6,405 bases of DNA from Actinomycetota bacterium (lineage in GTDB: Bacteria > Actinomycetota > Actinomycetes > Nanopelagicales > Nanopelagicaceae). The stretch spans positions 1 through 6,405 of the forward strand of contig WLCY01000033.1 of the NCBI GenBank assembly GCA_009705075.1, given 5' to 3'. The notes beneath the pieces were generated by a model. The model saw only the letters and a program-made list of their open reading frames with translations. It was not told where the DNA came from and made no database searches. This document shows, one piece after another, positions 1-5,826 of the stretch. The translations under genes and the position numbers were made by a program. How positions within the stretch are numbered: position 1 is the stretch's first letter; each line of letters starts with the position of its first letter.

Positions 1-2
1 GC

Positions 3-22
3 TAAGAATGTATAAGAATGTA
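3..22. repeat. Short tandem direct repeat (2 x 10 bp)
   Basis: The 10-base unit taagaatgta occurs twice back to back, directly after the stop codon of the acyltransferase gene that ends at position 23 on the minus strand. No hairpin or T-run suggesting a terminator is visible in these few bases. The window edge prevents seeing whether more copies follow. It may be a simple chance duplication. Confidence 0.5.
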
Positions 23-1957
23 TTAGGACCGCTTTAGAAAAGTACTGAGCTGAGGAATTGTCCGCGCTGCACCGGCAACTGAGAAATGATCATCGTCGTA
101 ATAGAGCCATTCATTGTCTGCGTACCTTGTACAAATTTTGGCATCGCAAAAAAGTGATGCGAAATTCATAGTGGAAATTCCCTTTCCTCTTGCCCATTTT
201 GCGAATTCATTCGAATCTTTTTGGTCTTCGGTTTGCATCTCAGACAACTTGAAATATTTAGGTGGTTCATATGGTGACATTATGAGGGGTTGTTTAACCA
301 TATAATTTTTCTCATCTGGAAAGATTGGATTGTTTTCAATGAGCAAGATATTTGGGATTGTTGATTTGAGGTCCAAGAGCGCGCTCTTTAAATCATCCTG
401 GGGATAGGTAGCAACAATATACTCTGAGGCAATAATTGCGTCTGGCTTATTCGCTAAAACCCACTCCTTCATTCGCTGATTATTTTCTACGCAATTAGCC
501 AAAAAATCTACATCTGTTGTTTGTCGGAATTTAATACGGCACCCGCCGTGTGTCCAAATAACAGAATTCCAATTGGCAATCTTTGCTGAATCTACAACTG
601 CCTGAGAAATATGCCCAGCATGGGAATCTCCAATCAAGAGCACCGTTTTTGTTGCGCTCTTATTTTTGTAAATGCACGGAGGGCCTGCTTTCGAATCCCT
701 CAAGCATTTCGGATCGAATTCACCTGCGTAGGGAGGTTTTATAATTCCTCGATAAATTCCCCAATAATCGTTTTTAGCGGCGCTGTTTATTGATACAAAA
801 ATCGCCATTGGGGCAACGAGAGTCAAAACAAGGGTGACCGAAATTTTCTTAAAATTTAAAGTGCTGTTCTTTCCGTAATTGCGAAATCTATTCTCAATTC
901 TTGAGTAACTTAAAGCTCCAAGTAATATTGAAGCGATAACTGCAATAATCGTTTGAATTACGCGGCTCTCCATGTTGCCGAATTTGGTCAAGAGTGAGTA
1001 TTTGGCTAAGTAAAGCAGTGGCAAATGAACCAAATAAATAGAGTAGGAACGGTCACCAAGCCATTCAAGTTTGGTGCTAATGAAATTTGGAAGAGTTTCA
1101 AGGGATCTAAATCTAATAATTACTATCGCAATTAAGCTGATGAGAATTGAACTAGCCTTTTGCTCAACACGAAGTGGCCCAAATAGAACTATTAACATGA
1201 CGCCAATTAATACCAAACTACTAACTCTTGAGAATCTATTTTCTAGATTTTGATATCGACTAAGAGAGAAGTAACAAAGTCCGCCTAAAATGAATTGCCA
1301 TACTCGACTAAGTGGTGAATAGAACGAGAATTGAGAGGCAAACTCAATTCCAACCCAGTTATAAACAGAAAGCAAAATTCTCGGAACTAGAAATGTGATG
1401 AAACTAAAAGCTGCGACTAATACGAAAACAATTGAAATGATTTTCTTGACGTTCCTGATATTGAAAAGGACTAGAAACAAAACTAGAGGTAGGAAAATAT
1501 AGATTTGTTCTTCAACTGACAGTGACCAGGTGTGAATTAAAGGATTTGGATTGGGAGCGAAATAATCTGGTGAACCTTTGTAGGCACCTAAATTAGCCAC
1601 CAAAAGAAGTGTTGCGACTCCTTGAATTGCAAATCGAGAATGATCACCAGGTGGTCCAATCAAAAGAATTGCCACCGCTGATATTGCAAGAACCACTGCC
1701 AAAGCTGGAGCTAATCGATAGAAGCGTCTCTTATAAAACAATTTCAGACTAGAAAAGCGCCCTCCGATTGTTTGTTCAGTAAATATCCTCAGAATTAAGG
1801 GGGTGACCACAAAGCCTGAAATTATGAAAAATACATCTACTCCGAGATACCCAAGAGGGAAATAACTCTCTTTGGCGTGAAAGAGAACGACAGCTAGAAC
1901 TGCGAGGCCTCGTAGAGCTTGTATGTCTTTGCGATATTTTGTTTTACTCAACAGCAA
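23..1957 (-). CDS. OafA-type acyltransferase: AT3 membrane domain fused to SGNH domain
   Basis: Likely an inner-membrane O-acyltransferase that moves an acyl (usually acetyl) group onto an extracytoplasmic glycan. The N-terminal acyltransferase-3 domain (about residues 8-355) has the R-x10-H motif (R16, H27), the GVDVFFIISGF block at 39-49, RRFYRLAP near 77-84 and the IHTWSLSVEEQIY block at 141-153, with many hydrophobic spans. The C-terminal SGNH domain (about 430-644) has the Ser block GDSH at 443-446 (S445) and a closing D621-x-x-H624 dyad. At 644 residues it has the normal length and order for AT3-SGNH fusions such as OafA. The start is TTG at 1957; an in-frame TTG at 1951 is also possible. 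A G-rich ribosome site lies just upstream. The family call is firm; the acceptor (capsule, teichoic-like polymer, lipoglycan) cannot be read from the sequence. Neighbouring glycosyltransferase-like genes fit a surface-polysaccharide role. Confidence 0.93.
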   Translation of the reverse strand: MLLSKTKYRKDIQALRGLAVLAVVLFHAKESYFPLGYLGVDVFFIISGFVVTPLILRIFTEQTIGGRFSSLKLFYKRRFYRLAPALAVVLAISAVAILLIGPPGDHSRFAIQGVATLLLVANLGAYKGSPDYFAPNPNPLIHTWSLSVEEQIYIFLPLVLFLVLFNIRNVKKIISIVFVLVAAFSFITFLVPRILLSVYNWVGIEFASQFSFYSPLSRVWQFILGGLCYFSLSRYQNLENRFSRVSSLVLIGVMLIVLFGPLRVEQKASSILISLIAIVIIRFRSLETLPNFISTKLEWLGDRSYSIYLVHLPLLYLAKYSLLTKFGNMESRVIQTIIAVIASILLGALSYSRIENRFRNYGKNSTLNFKKISVTLVLTLVAPMAIFVSINSAAKNDYWGIYRGIIKPPYAGEFDPKCLRDSKAGPPCIYKNKSATKTVLLIGDSHAGHISQAVVDSAKIANWNSVIWTHGGCRIKFRQTTDVDFLANCVENNQRMKEWVLANKPDAIIASEYIVATYPQDDLKSALLDLKSTIPNILLIENNPIFPDEKNYMVKQPLIMSPYEPPKYFKLSEMQTEDQKDSNEFAKWARGKGISTMNFASLFCDAKICTRYADNEWLYYDDDHFSVAGAARTIPQLSTFLKRS

Positions 1958-1959
1958 AG

Positions 1960-1967
1960 CCCCCCTC
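1960..1967 (-). promoter_or_regulatory. Shine-Dalgarno-like site for the acyltransferase gene
   Basis: On the minus strand this reads GAGGGGGG. Taking GAGG as the pairing core, it lies 6 bases before the TTG at 1957 and 12 before the alternative TTG at 1951; the 3' end of the G-run lies 2 and 8 bases before them. It supports a non-ATG start in this stretch but does not decide which TTG is used. Confidence 0.55.
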
Positions 1968-1975
1968 GATGCAGA

Positions 1976-1981
1976 ATTATA
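1976..1981 (-). promoter_or_regulatory. -10 box (TATAAT) for the acyltransferase gene
   Basis: The minus strand reads a perfect TATAAT. Transcription would begin near 1969, giving a leader of about 12 bases that contains the G-rich ribosome site. No good -35 hexamer is seen at 16-18 bases spacing, so recognition may rely mainly on the -10 box or an activator. Confidence 0.5.
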
Positions 1982-1999
1982 TGGACGCCATCGTATGGC
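1981..1999. promoter_or_regulatory. Nested inverted repeats in the divergent promoter region
   Basis: The stretch atggacgccatcgtatggc contains ATGG-acg-CCAT and GCCAT-cgt-ATGGC, two inverted repeats sharing the central CCAT. It lies between the -10 and expected -35 positions of the minus-strand acyltransferase promoter, and about 60-78 bases upstream of the plus-strand gene starting at 2059. It could be an operator. The arms are only 4-5 bases, so chance remains a real explanation. Confidence 0.25.
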
Positions 2000-2043
2000 T
2001 TGTTATCTAAATTGGGCCCTAGCGGGTTTGCGACGCCTCATAA

Positions 2044-2057
2044 CCTTAAAGTTAAGG
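2044..2057. promoter_or_regulatory. Perfect 6-bp inverted repeat over the promoter of the 2059 gene
   Basis: CCTTAA-AG-TTAAGG is a perfect inverted repeat with a 2-base centre. It covers the proposed -10 box and stops one base before the ATG at 2059. A dimeric repressor bound here would block RNA polymerase. No regulator gene is seen nearby, so operator function is a suggestion only. Confidence 0.35.
2047..2052 (+). promoter_or_regulatory. -10 box of a leaderless promoter (TAAAGT-N6-ATG)
   Basis: TAAAGT fits TANNNT and lies exactly 6 bases before the ATG at 2059, which places the transcription start at or near the A of the start codon. An in-frame TAA at 2053-2055 rules out any earlier start. 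An AAGGG run touches the ATG and is too close to serve as a Shine-Dalgarno site. Confidence 0.55.
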
Positions 2058-2058
2058 G

Positions 2059-3447
2059 ATGAGAAAACACCTCCTGGCTCAGTCTCTCTGGGTAAAAGCA
2101 ACATTGGGGTTCTGGTTAATTTGGCAGATCGCAATTGCGTTATCTTGTCGGCCGGTTCAAGATGATTATTCATATCTAGATATTGGCTCGAATTCCGGTT
2201 TCGCAAATTATCTTTCAGACTTTTGGACCAACTGGGGTGGCAATTTAACGCCATCGATAATTCGAATACCTTTTTATTTACCAAGTATTTCTGGAATCCA
2301 TTGGTGGGGCTTCGCTCTCTACTCCTTCCTTACATCTCTACTTGTTCTTTTAACTGCCATGATTTTGACTACTTGGCTTAGAGGCAGACCTTTAAGTGAG
2401 TTCGATTCTCGAGATCTAATTCTCGCGATTTTGACTTGTATTGGATTTGAAGGAGTTTTCTCACCTGGATTACTTGCAGCTTTTGTTTTCGGGCCAGCAT
2501 CAAGTACACATCTTCTTCCAGTTTGTTCTCTGGTAATCGGATTGTGGTTATGTACTTTAAATTACCGCTCATCGAGTGCAAAAATTCTTGCACCTCTTCT
2601 TATCTTTCTTCTGGGATTTATCGCTGGAAACTCAAACTTTTCGGAAGGTGGATTATCTGTAGTTATCTTCATGATATTGATAATTGGATACCGGATTCGG
2701 CCTGAATTCCTTCGAGAGCTTGGGTTTAGTAAATTGGTGAACTTAAATACTTTTGGTTTTGGAACGCTAATTGGTTTTGGGATGATCATTGCAAGCCCAG
2801 GCTTTAAGAATCGGGCTAATAGCGGGAGTGGGCTTCCAAGCGGGATTAATGAAACATTGATTGGGTTTCGTAGTTCTTTTGTAAGTTTTACTGGAGATGT
2901 AGTAACTCACCCCCTTTGGATTTTTCTTTTTATCTTTGCAATTCTGTATTTCAAAAGTGGTCTTAAAGAGGAGATCACCAGAACGCGGGCTTTGGCTTTA
3001 GTTGTTCTGACAACACTCTGCTACCTCTCTCTGATTGTCGGAACAGCTTTTGCATATGCTGCATGGCATCAATCTGTTGGTCTGTTATTTTTGCTAACTC
3101 CCACCTCGATAACAATTGCCTATTTCTTACTTCCATTCGCGCAAGTTTTCGAGAGATTTTCCATATTACTCAAAGTCTTGTTAGGTACGCTTGCTCTTCT
3201 TATTTCAATTCTCACAGTAAGAGTCACCGTTCTGGAAGTTAGTCGAGGCGCTACTTGGGATAAAAATTTGATTGCAAACAGCTGTTTGCTGGCCGAGAAT
3301 AACCAGGCGAAACTGCTTGGGGCAGAGGTTAAATACCCGCCACTTGGACTTGGAATTGAAGATGTGAATAGGTGGGAATGGATGAGCAATAATTATAAGA
3401 GTTGGTTAACTAGCCCGAACTTTACGAAGAAAGTTACTTGTGACTAG
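2059..3447 (+). CDS. Polytopic membrane protein, probable GT-C-type glycosyltransferase (DUF6056-like)
   Basis: A 462-residue integral membrane protein with about ten or eleven hydrophobic spans (the first near 12-30, then 82-105 and on to about 369-394) and a soluble tail of about 65 residues. After the first span comes R31-P-V-Q-D35-D36-Y37, an acidic pair in the first extracytoplasmic loop. In GT-C glycosyltransferases that position holds catalytic or metal-binding acids. The general plan and the tail with its WEWMSNNY stretch resemble DUF6056-type proteins, recalled from memory and not searched. If so, it would move a sugar from a polyprenyl-phosphate donor to a glycan or protein on the outer face. 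The start is the first possible one after an in-frame stop and has a leaderless-type promoter. Its 3' end overlaps the convergent GT2 gene by 14 bases. It could instead be a polymerase or a sugar transporter; no specific function is proven. Confidence 0.75.
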   Translation: MRKHLLAQSLWVKATLGFWLIWQIAIALSCRPVQDDYSYLDIGSNSGFANYLSDFWTNWGGNLTPSIIRIPFYLPSISGIHWWGFALYSFLTSLLVLLTAMILTTWLRGRPLSEFDSRDLILAILTCIGFEGVFSPGLLAAFVFGPASSTHLLPVCSLVIGLWLCTLNYRSSSAKILAPLLIFLLGFIAGNSNFSEGGLSVVIFMILIIGYRIRPEFLRELGFSKLVNLNTFGFGTLIGFGMIIASPGFKNRANSGSGLPSGINETLIGFRSSFVSFTGDVVTHPLWIFLFIFAILYFKSGLKEEITRTRALALVVLTTLCYLSLIVGTAFAYAAWHQSVGLLFLLTPTSITIAYFLLPFAQVFERFSILLKVLLGTLALLISILTVRVTVLEVSRGATWDKNLIANSCLLAENNQAKLLGAEVKYPPLGLGIEDVNRWEWMSNNYKSWLTSPNFTKKVTCD

Positions 3448-4222
3448 CGCTCTTTGTTGATTTTCTTAGCAAGAAATAGATTCTAACTATTTCAATAAAT
3501 ATTGTGGGCAGGCTTCCAATCTTTATTGCAGAACCGCCAACATCTCGCCAAAAAAGAAGTGGCTCTTCCCAGATACGTAATTGTTCTCCCGAAATTTGTT
3601 GGTACCTGGCCGCTATTTCCAGATCTATAAACCACTTAGTCTTGAAGTTATCCATAAATACTTGTTGCAAGTTTTCATCTGAAGCAAATATCTTAAATCC
3701 ACTCTGTGAATCGTATGGAATCGATGGTGAGGCTGAGCCAAGGAATGAAATAATTATTCTTCCGAGGTAGTGGCGATATTTCTTTCTTTCAATTCTTCTT
3801 CCCCGCAGCTGCACTCGCGATGACCAAATCGCTTGAAAACCTTGTGAAACCAGATGGTTTGAGTCATTAACCGAAAGGTTTAAAAATCTTGCAATCTCTT
3901 TAGGATCGAAAGCTTCATCCGCATCTAAGTAGCCAATAAATGATTTGCCAGTATGTAAATCTGAATTCTTGAAGAAGAAATTGAATCCACTTCTTATCGC
4001 TTCTGCTTTGCCGCGATTAACTTCATGTTCTAAAACAGTTACATGCGAAGCGGCTTTTAGCTTTGCAAGAAGTTCGGTCGTGGTGTCACTCGATCCGTCA
4101 TTAACAAATATCCAATTTATATTTGTAATAGCAAGAACTTGACTCCAATAGCCTTGATTCCAGCGCTTTGCTTCATTGAAAACCGGCACAACCAGGGTAA
4201 GGTTTTTAGATTCGCCAGCCAT
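3434..4222 (-). CDS. Family 2 glycosyltransferase, polyprenyl/dolichyl-phosphate sugar synthase type
   Basis: A cytosolic 262-residue GT-A-fold enzyme predicted to transfer a sugar from a nucleotide-sugar, probably to a polyprenyl phosphate. Visible motifs are the nucleotide-binding start VVPVFNEAKR (11-20), FVNDGSSDTT (39-48), NRGKAEAIRSGF (69-80), the metal-binding D100-A-D102, DSQSGFK (171-177) and a WEEPLLFWRDVGGS stretch near the C-terminus. The NRGK, DSQSGFK and GGS blocks are those of the ALG5/GtrB-like branch. Unlike GtrB it lacks two clear C-terminal membrane spans; only a short hydrophobic segment around 238-252 might attach it to the membrane. The ATG at 4222 has a leaderless-type -10 box six bases upstream. 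The adjacent GT-C-like membrane protein is a natural user of its product, though the two are transcribed convergently. The sugar is unknown. Confidence 0.9.
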   Translation of the reverse strand: MAGESKNLTLVVPVFNEAKRWNQGYWSQVLAITNINWIFVNDGSSDTTTELLAKLKAASHVTVLEHEVNRGKAEAIRSGFNFFFKNSDLHTGKSFIGYLDADEAFDPKEIARFLNLSVNDSNHLVSQGFQAIWSSRVQLRGRRIERKKYRHYLGRIIISFLGSASPSIPYDSQSGFKIFASDENLQQVFMDNFKTKWFIDLEIAARYQQISGEQLRIWEEPLLFWRDVGGSAIKIGSLPTIFIEIVRIYFLLRKSTKSASHK

Positions 4223-4228
4223 GAATTA

Positions 4229-4234
4229 AGTGTA
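4229..4234 (-). promoter_or_regulatory. -10 box of a leaderless promoter for the GT2 gene (TACACT-N6-ATG)
   Basis: Read on the minus strand, TACACT is followed by TAATTC and then the ATG at 4222. This matches the spacing seen before three other genes here. There is no purine-rich ribosome site between the box and the ATG. No convincing -35 hexamer is seen at normal spacing. Confidence 0.55.
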
Positions 4235-4260
4235 ACTCTCCCTTTTCTCGAGTTTGTTAA

Positions 4261-4266
4261 TAAACT
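4261..4266 (+). promoter_or_regulatory. -10 box of a leaderless promoter for apt (TAAACT-N6-ATG)
   Basis: TAAACT is followed by TTCTCC and then the ATG at 4273. The pyrimidine-rich spacer holds no Shine-Dalgarno sequence, which favours a transcript starting at the ATG. No good -35 hexamer is seen at 17 bases spacing. The whole region between this gene and the divergent GT2 gene is 50 bases. Confidence 0.55.
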
Positions 4267-4272
4267 TTCTCC

Positions 4273-4800
4273 ATGAGTAAAGAGGATCTAGAAAGAGCGA
4301 TTCGCCAAGTACCGGATTTCCCGAACCCTGGGATTCTCTTCTTCGACATCTTGCCTTTATTGAAGGATCGCGTTCATTTCGCGAATTTAACGAGAGAGCT
4401 TGCAAGCTTTGCTAATTCGATTGATGTTGTTGCTGGCATTGAAGCTCGGGGGCTCATTCTAGGTTCGGCAGTTGCGTTGGAATTAGGAAAAGGTTTTGTC
4501 CCACTTCGTAAAAAAGGAAAACTGCCTGGTGCAACTTTTCAAGAGAGTTACGGTCTGGAATACGGAAGTGATACTTTGGAAATCCAAGATGGTGTTCTTA
4601 GTTCTAGCGATCGAGTGCTTTTGATAGATGATGTTCTTGCTACTGGTGGAACTCTTGTTGCCGGAGTTAAGTTAATTCAACAATGTGGTGCAATCGTTGA
4701 AAGCGTGGCAGTTGCACTTGAAATTGCTGATCTTCCTGGTCGCCAAAAATTTACCAGCGAGTTTCCTGATATTTCTTTGAAGACTTTATTTCTGAAGTAA
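4273..4800 (+). CDS. apt: Adenine phosphoribosyltransferase
   Basis: A cytosolic purine-salvage enzyme that converts adenine and PRPP to AMP and pyrophosphate. Its 175 residues match the usual bacterial APRT length. Motifs in order: the adenine-side N-terminal block VPDFPNPGILFFDILPLL (13-30), GIEARGLILG (55-64), VPLRKKGKLPG, the APRT-specific SYGLEYGSDTLEI, and the PRPP loop VLLIDDVLATGGT (115-127) with D119-D120 and T124-G125-G126-T127. F24 replaces the basic residue (K or R) usual in the LF(K/R)D(I/V)T block, and L27 replaces its Thr; both are unusual but probably tolerated. The ATG is the natural first residue and has a leaderless-type promoter. The gene ends with TAA directly against the stop of the convergent tsaC gene. 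In many actinobacteria apt sits between secD/secF and relA; here it does not. Confidence 0.97.
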   Translation: MSKEDLERAIRQVPDFPNPGILFFDILPLLKDRVHFANLTRELASFANSIDVVAGIEARGLILGSAVALELGKGFVPLRKKGKLPGATFQESYGLEYGSDTLEIQDGVLSSSDRVLLIDDVLATGGTLVAGVKLIQQCGAIVESVAVALEIADLPGRQKFTSEFPDISLKTLFLK

Positions 4801-5754
4801 TTAGTTAGCAGCGCGCTTTAGGCGATCACGAATTGCAGCAGCGAGGCCATCGCCCTCTGGCTGCATTACACAGATTCTGGAAATTCCTTGAGCATCTGCA
4901 AAACGAAGTGCGGCATAAATTTCTCTCGCATAACTTTCGACTGAACTTGGTGCTGCAAGTCTGATTGCACCTTGTGGCGTCGGAAACGAATCAAGAGCGA
5001 TAAAGCCTTCGCCAATTTTTGCTAATTCATCCAAAACAACTTTTGCGACCGGTGAGTAGTGGGATTCCAAGGACCCAGAAACTCTTATTTCAGAGACAAC
5101 TTCAGCGATTACCAATAAACCGGTGCTCTCCTGAATCATCTCTTTTGTTATGGCTCCTAGGCGAAGTATCTGTGGTGCTTCTGATGTGCAATCAATGATT
5201 GTTGATTCCACTCCCACTTGGCAAGGTCCGCCATCTAATATCAAATCATTTTTGGGATCGAGATAATCTGCTAGCTCTTCAATAACCGCTTGTGCAGTAG
5301 TGGGCGAGACCGCTCCGAATCTATTTGCACTTGGCGCTGCAACACCTTTGCCACCGAGTTTTTCAAATTCTTTTAAAAGTGCCAGAGCAATTGGTTGATT
5401 CGGAACCCGCAAGCCAACAGTATTTTGATTCCCAGTTATAAAGTCTTTTGCTAATTCACTTCGAGTGAAAACTAAAGTCATCGGACCAGGCCAAAAATCT
5501 CGGGCTAAATTAATCGCATATTCTGGAATATCTAACACCCACTGTCCCATTGCGTCCAGTGAAGATATGTGCACGATAAGCGGATGATCTGCTGGTCGAC
5601 CTTTTGCTCTATAAATCTTGGCGATTGCCTCTGAATTAGTTGCATCAGCTCCAAGTCCGTAAACAGTCTCGGTTGGGAATGCGACAAGATTTCCGGCAGC
5701 AAGTGATTTAGCGGCGGCGCTAACCGTTTCTGTCGAACACTGGGATAGGAACAC
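4801..5754 (-). CDS. tsaC: L-threonylcarbamoyladenylate synthase, two-domain Sua5/YwlC type
   Basis: It makes threonylcarbamoyl-AMP from threonine, bicarbonate and ATP, the first step of the t6A37 modification of ANN-decoding tRNAs; the TsaB/TsaD machinery then uses the product. The YrdC domain (about 8-205) shows LVAFPTETVYGLGADA (23-38), the K51-G-R53 site and S142-A-N144 in a PSANRFGAVSPT block, all typical of nucleotide and carbamoyl-threonine binding. A linker with SHYSP near 231-235 leads to a C-terminal Sua5 domain (about 237-317) ending AAIRDRLKRAAN. At 317 residues it is the long form, whereas many actinobacteria carry a short single-domain version near prmC. The start is GTG at 5754; an in-frame TGA 15 bases upstream excludes earlier starts. 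A GAGAG run 9 bases before the GTG is a weak ribosome site. Confidence 0.96.
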   Translation of the reverse strand: MFLSQCSTETVSAAAKSLAAGNLVAFPTETVYGLGADATNSEAIAKIYRAKGRPADHPLIVHISSLDAMGQWVLDIPEYAINLARDFWPGPMTLVFTRSELAKDFITGNQNTVGLRVPNQPIALALLKEFEKLGGKGVAAPSANRFGAVSPTTAQAVIEELADYLDPKNDLILDGGPCQVGVESTIIDCTSEAPQILRLGAITKEMIQESTGLLVIAEVVSEIRVSGSLESHYSPVAKVVLDELAKIGEGFIALDSFPTPQGAIRLAAPSSVESYAREIYAALRFADAQGISRICVMQPEGDGLAAAIRDRLKRAAN

Positions 5755-5763
5755 CCAAGAATT

Positions 5764-5768
5764 CTCTC
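5764..5768 (-). promoter_or_regulatory. Weak Shine-Dalgarno-like site for tsaC
   Basis: The minus strand reads GAGAG, 9 bases before the GTG start at 5754. It is a modest match, but unlike the leaderless-type genes here tsaC has no TANNNT box at the six-base spacing, so a short leader with a ribosome site is more likely. Confidence 0.35.
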
Positions 5769-5773
5769 ATTAA

Positions 5774-5779
5774 ATTATG
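5774..5779 (-). promoter_or_regulatory. Candidate -10 box for tsaC (CATAAT)
   Basis: Read on the minus strand, CATAAT matches TATAAT at five of six positions and would start a leader of roughly 10-14 bases. It lies within a 14-base imperfect palindrome (5767-5780, TCAT...ATGA). No clear -35 hexamer is visible. The neighbouring TAATTT, two bases downstream, is an alternative. Confidence 0.35.
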
Positions 5780-5814
5780 ACCTTATTCGCGGTATTTGCT
5801 GATGAATATTGTTC

Positions 5815-5820
5815 TAGTCT
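5815..5820 (+). promoter_or_regulatory. -10 box of a leaderless promoter for the SIMPL gene (TAGTCT-N6-ATG)
   Basis: TAGTCT is followed by TATCCT and the ATG at 5827, the same spacing as in three other genes of this window. The spacer has no purine run, so a Shine-Dalgarno site is absent. No -35 hexamer is seen at 17 bases spacing. Confidence 0.5.
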
Positions 5821-5826
5821 TATCCT

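Noticed and set aside
2028..2033. TTGCGA (and TTGCTG at 5796-5801) as -35 boxes
   Set aside because: Both are only 13 bases from their -10 boxes, too close for a standard sigma factor, and the other two leaderless-type promoters lack a matching element.
1923..2165. An 80-codon plus-strand open frame spanning the divergent intergenic region
   Set aside because: It runs antisense to the acyltransferase start and out of frame with the membrane protein, covers both promoters, and its translation shows no domain.
2003..2284. A 93-codon minus-strand open frame over the 5' end of the membrane protein gene
   Set aside because: It is antisense to a convincing membrane protein and has no recognisable motif or ribosome site.
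3462..3476. TTTCTT-AGC-AAGAAA hairpin as a terminator for the 2059-3447 gene
   Set aside because: The arms pair perfectly, but the stem is AT-rich and weak, lacks a following T-run, and lies within the GT2 coding sequence.
23..4222. Horizontally acquired genomic island ending near 4222
   Set aside because: Surface-glycan genes often lie in islands, but a few sampled lines show no clear GC step against apt/tsaC, and there is no integrase, tRNA or flanking repeat.
4810..4817. AGCGCGCT palindrome near the apt/tsaC junction as a terminator
   Set aside because: It has no loop or T-run and lies in the tsaC coding sequence.
5767..5780. Imperfect palindrome TCAT...ATGA as an operator for tsaC
   Set aside because: Two of its seven pairs mismatch and the sequence is AT-rich, so a chance match is likely.
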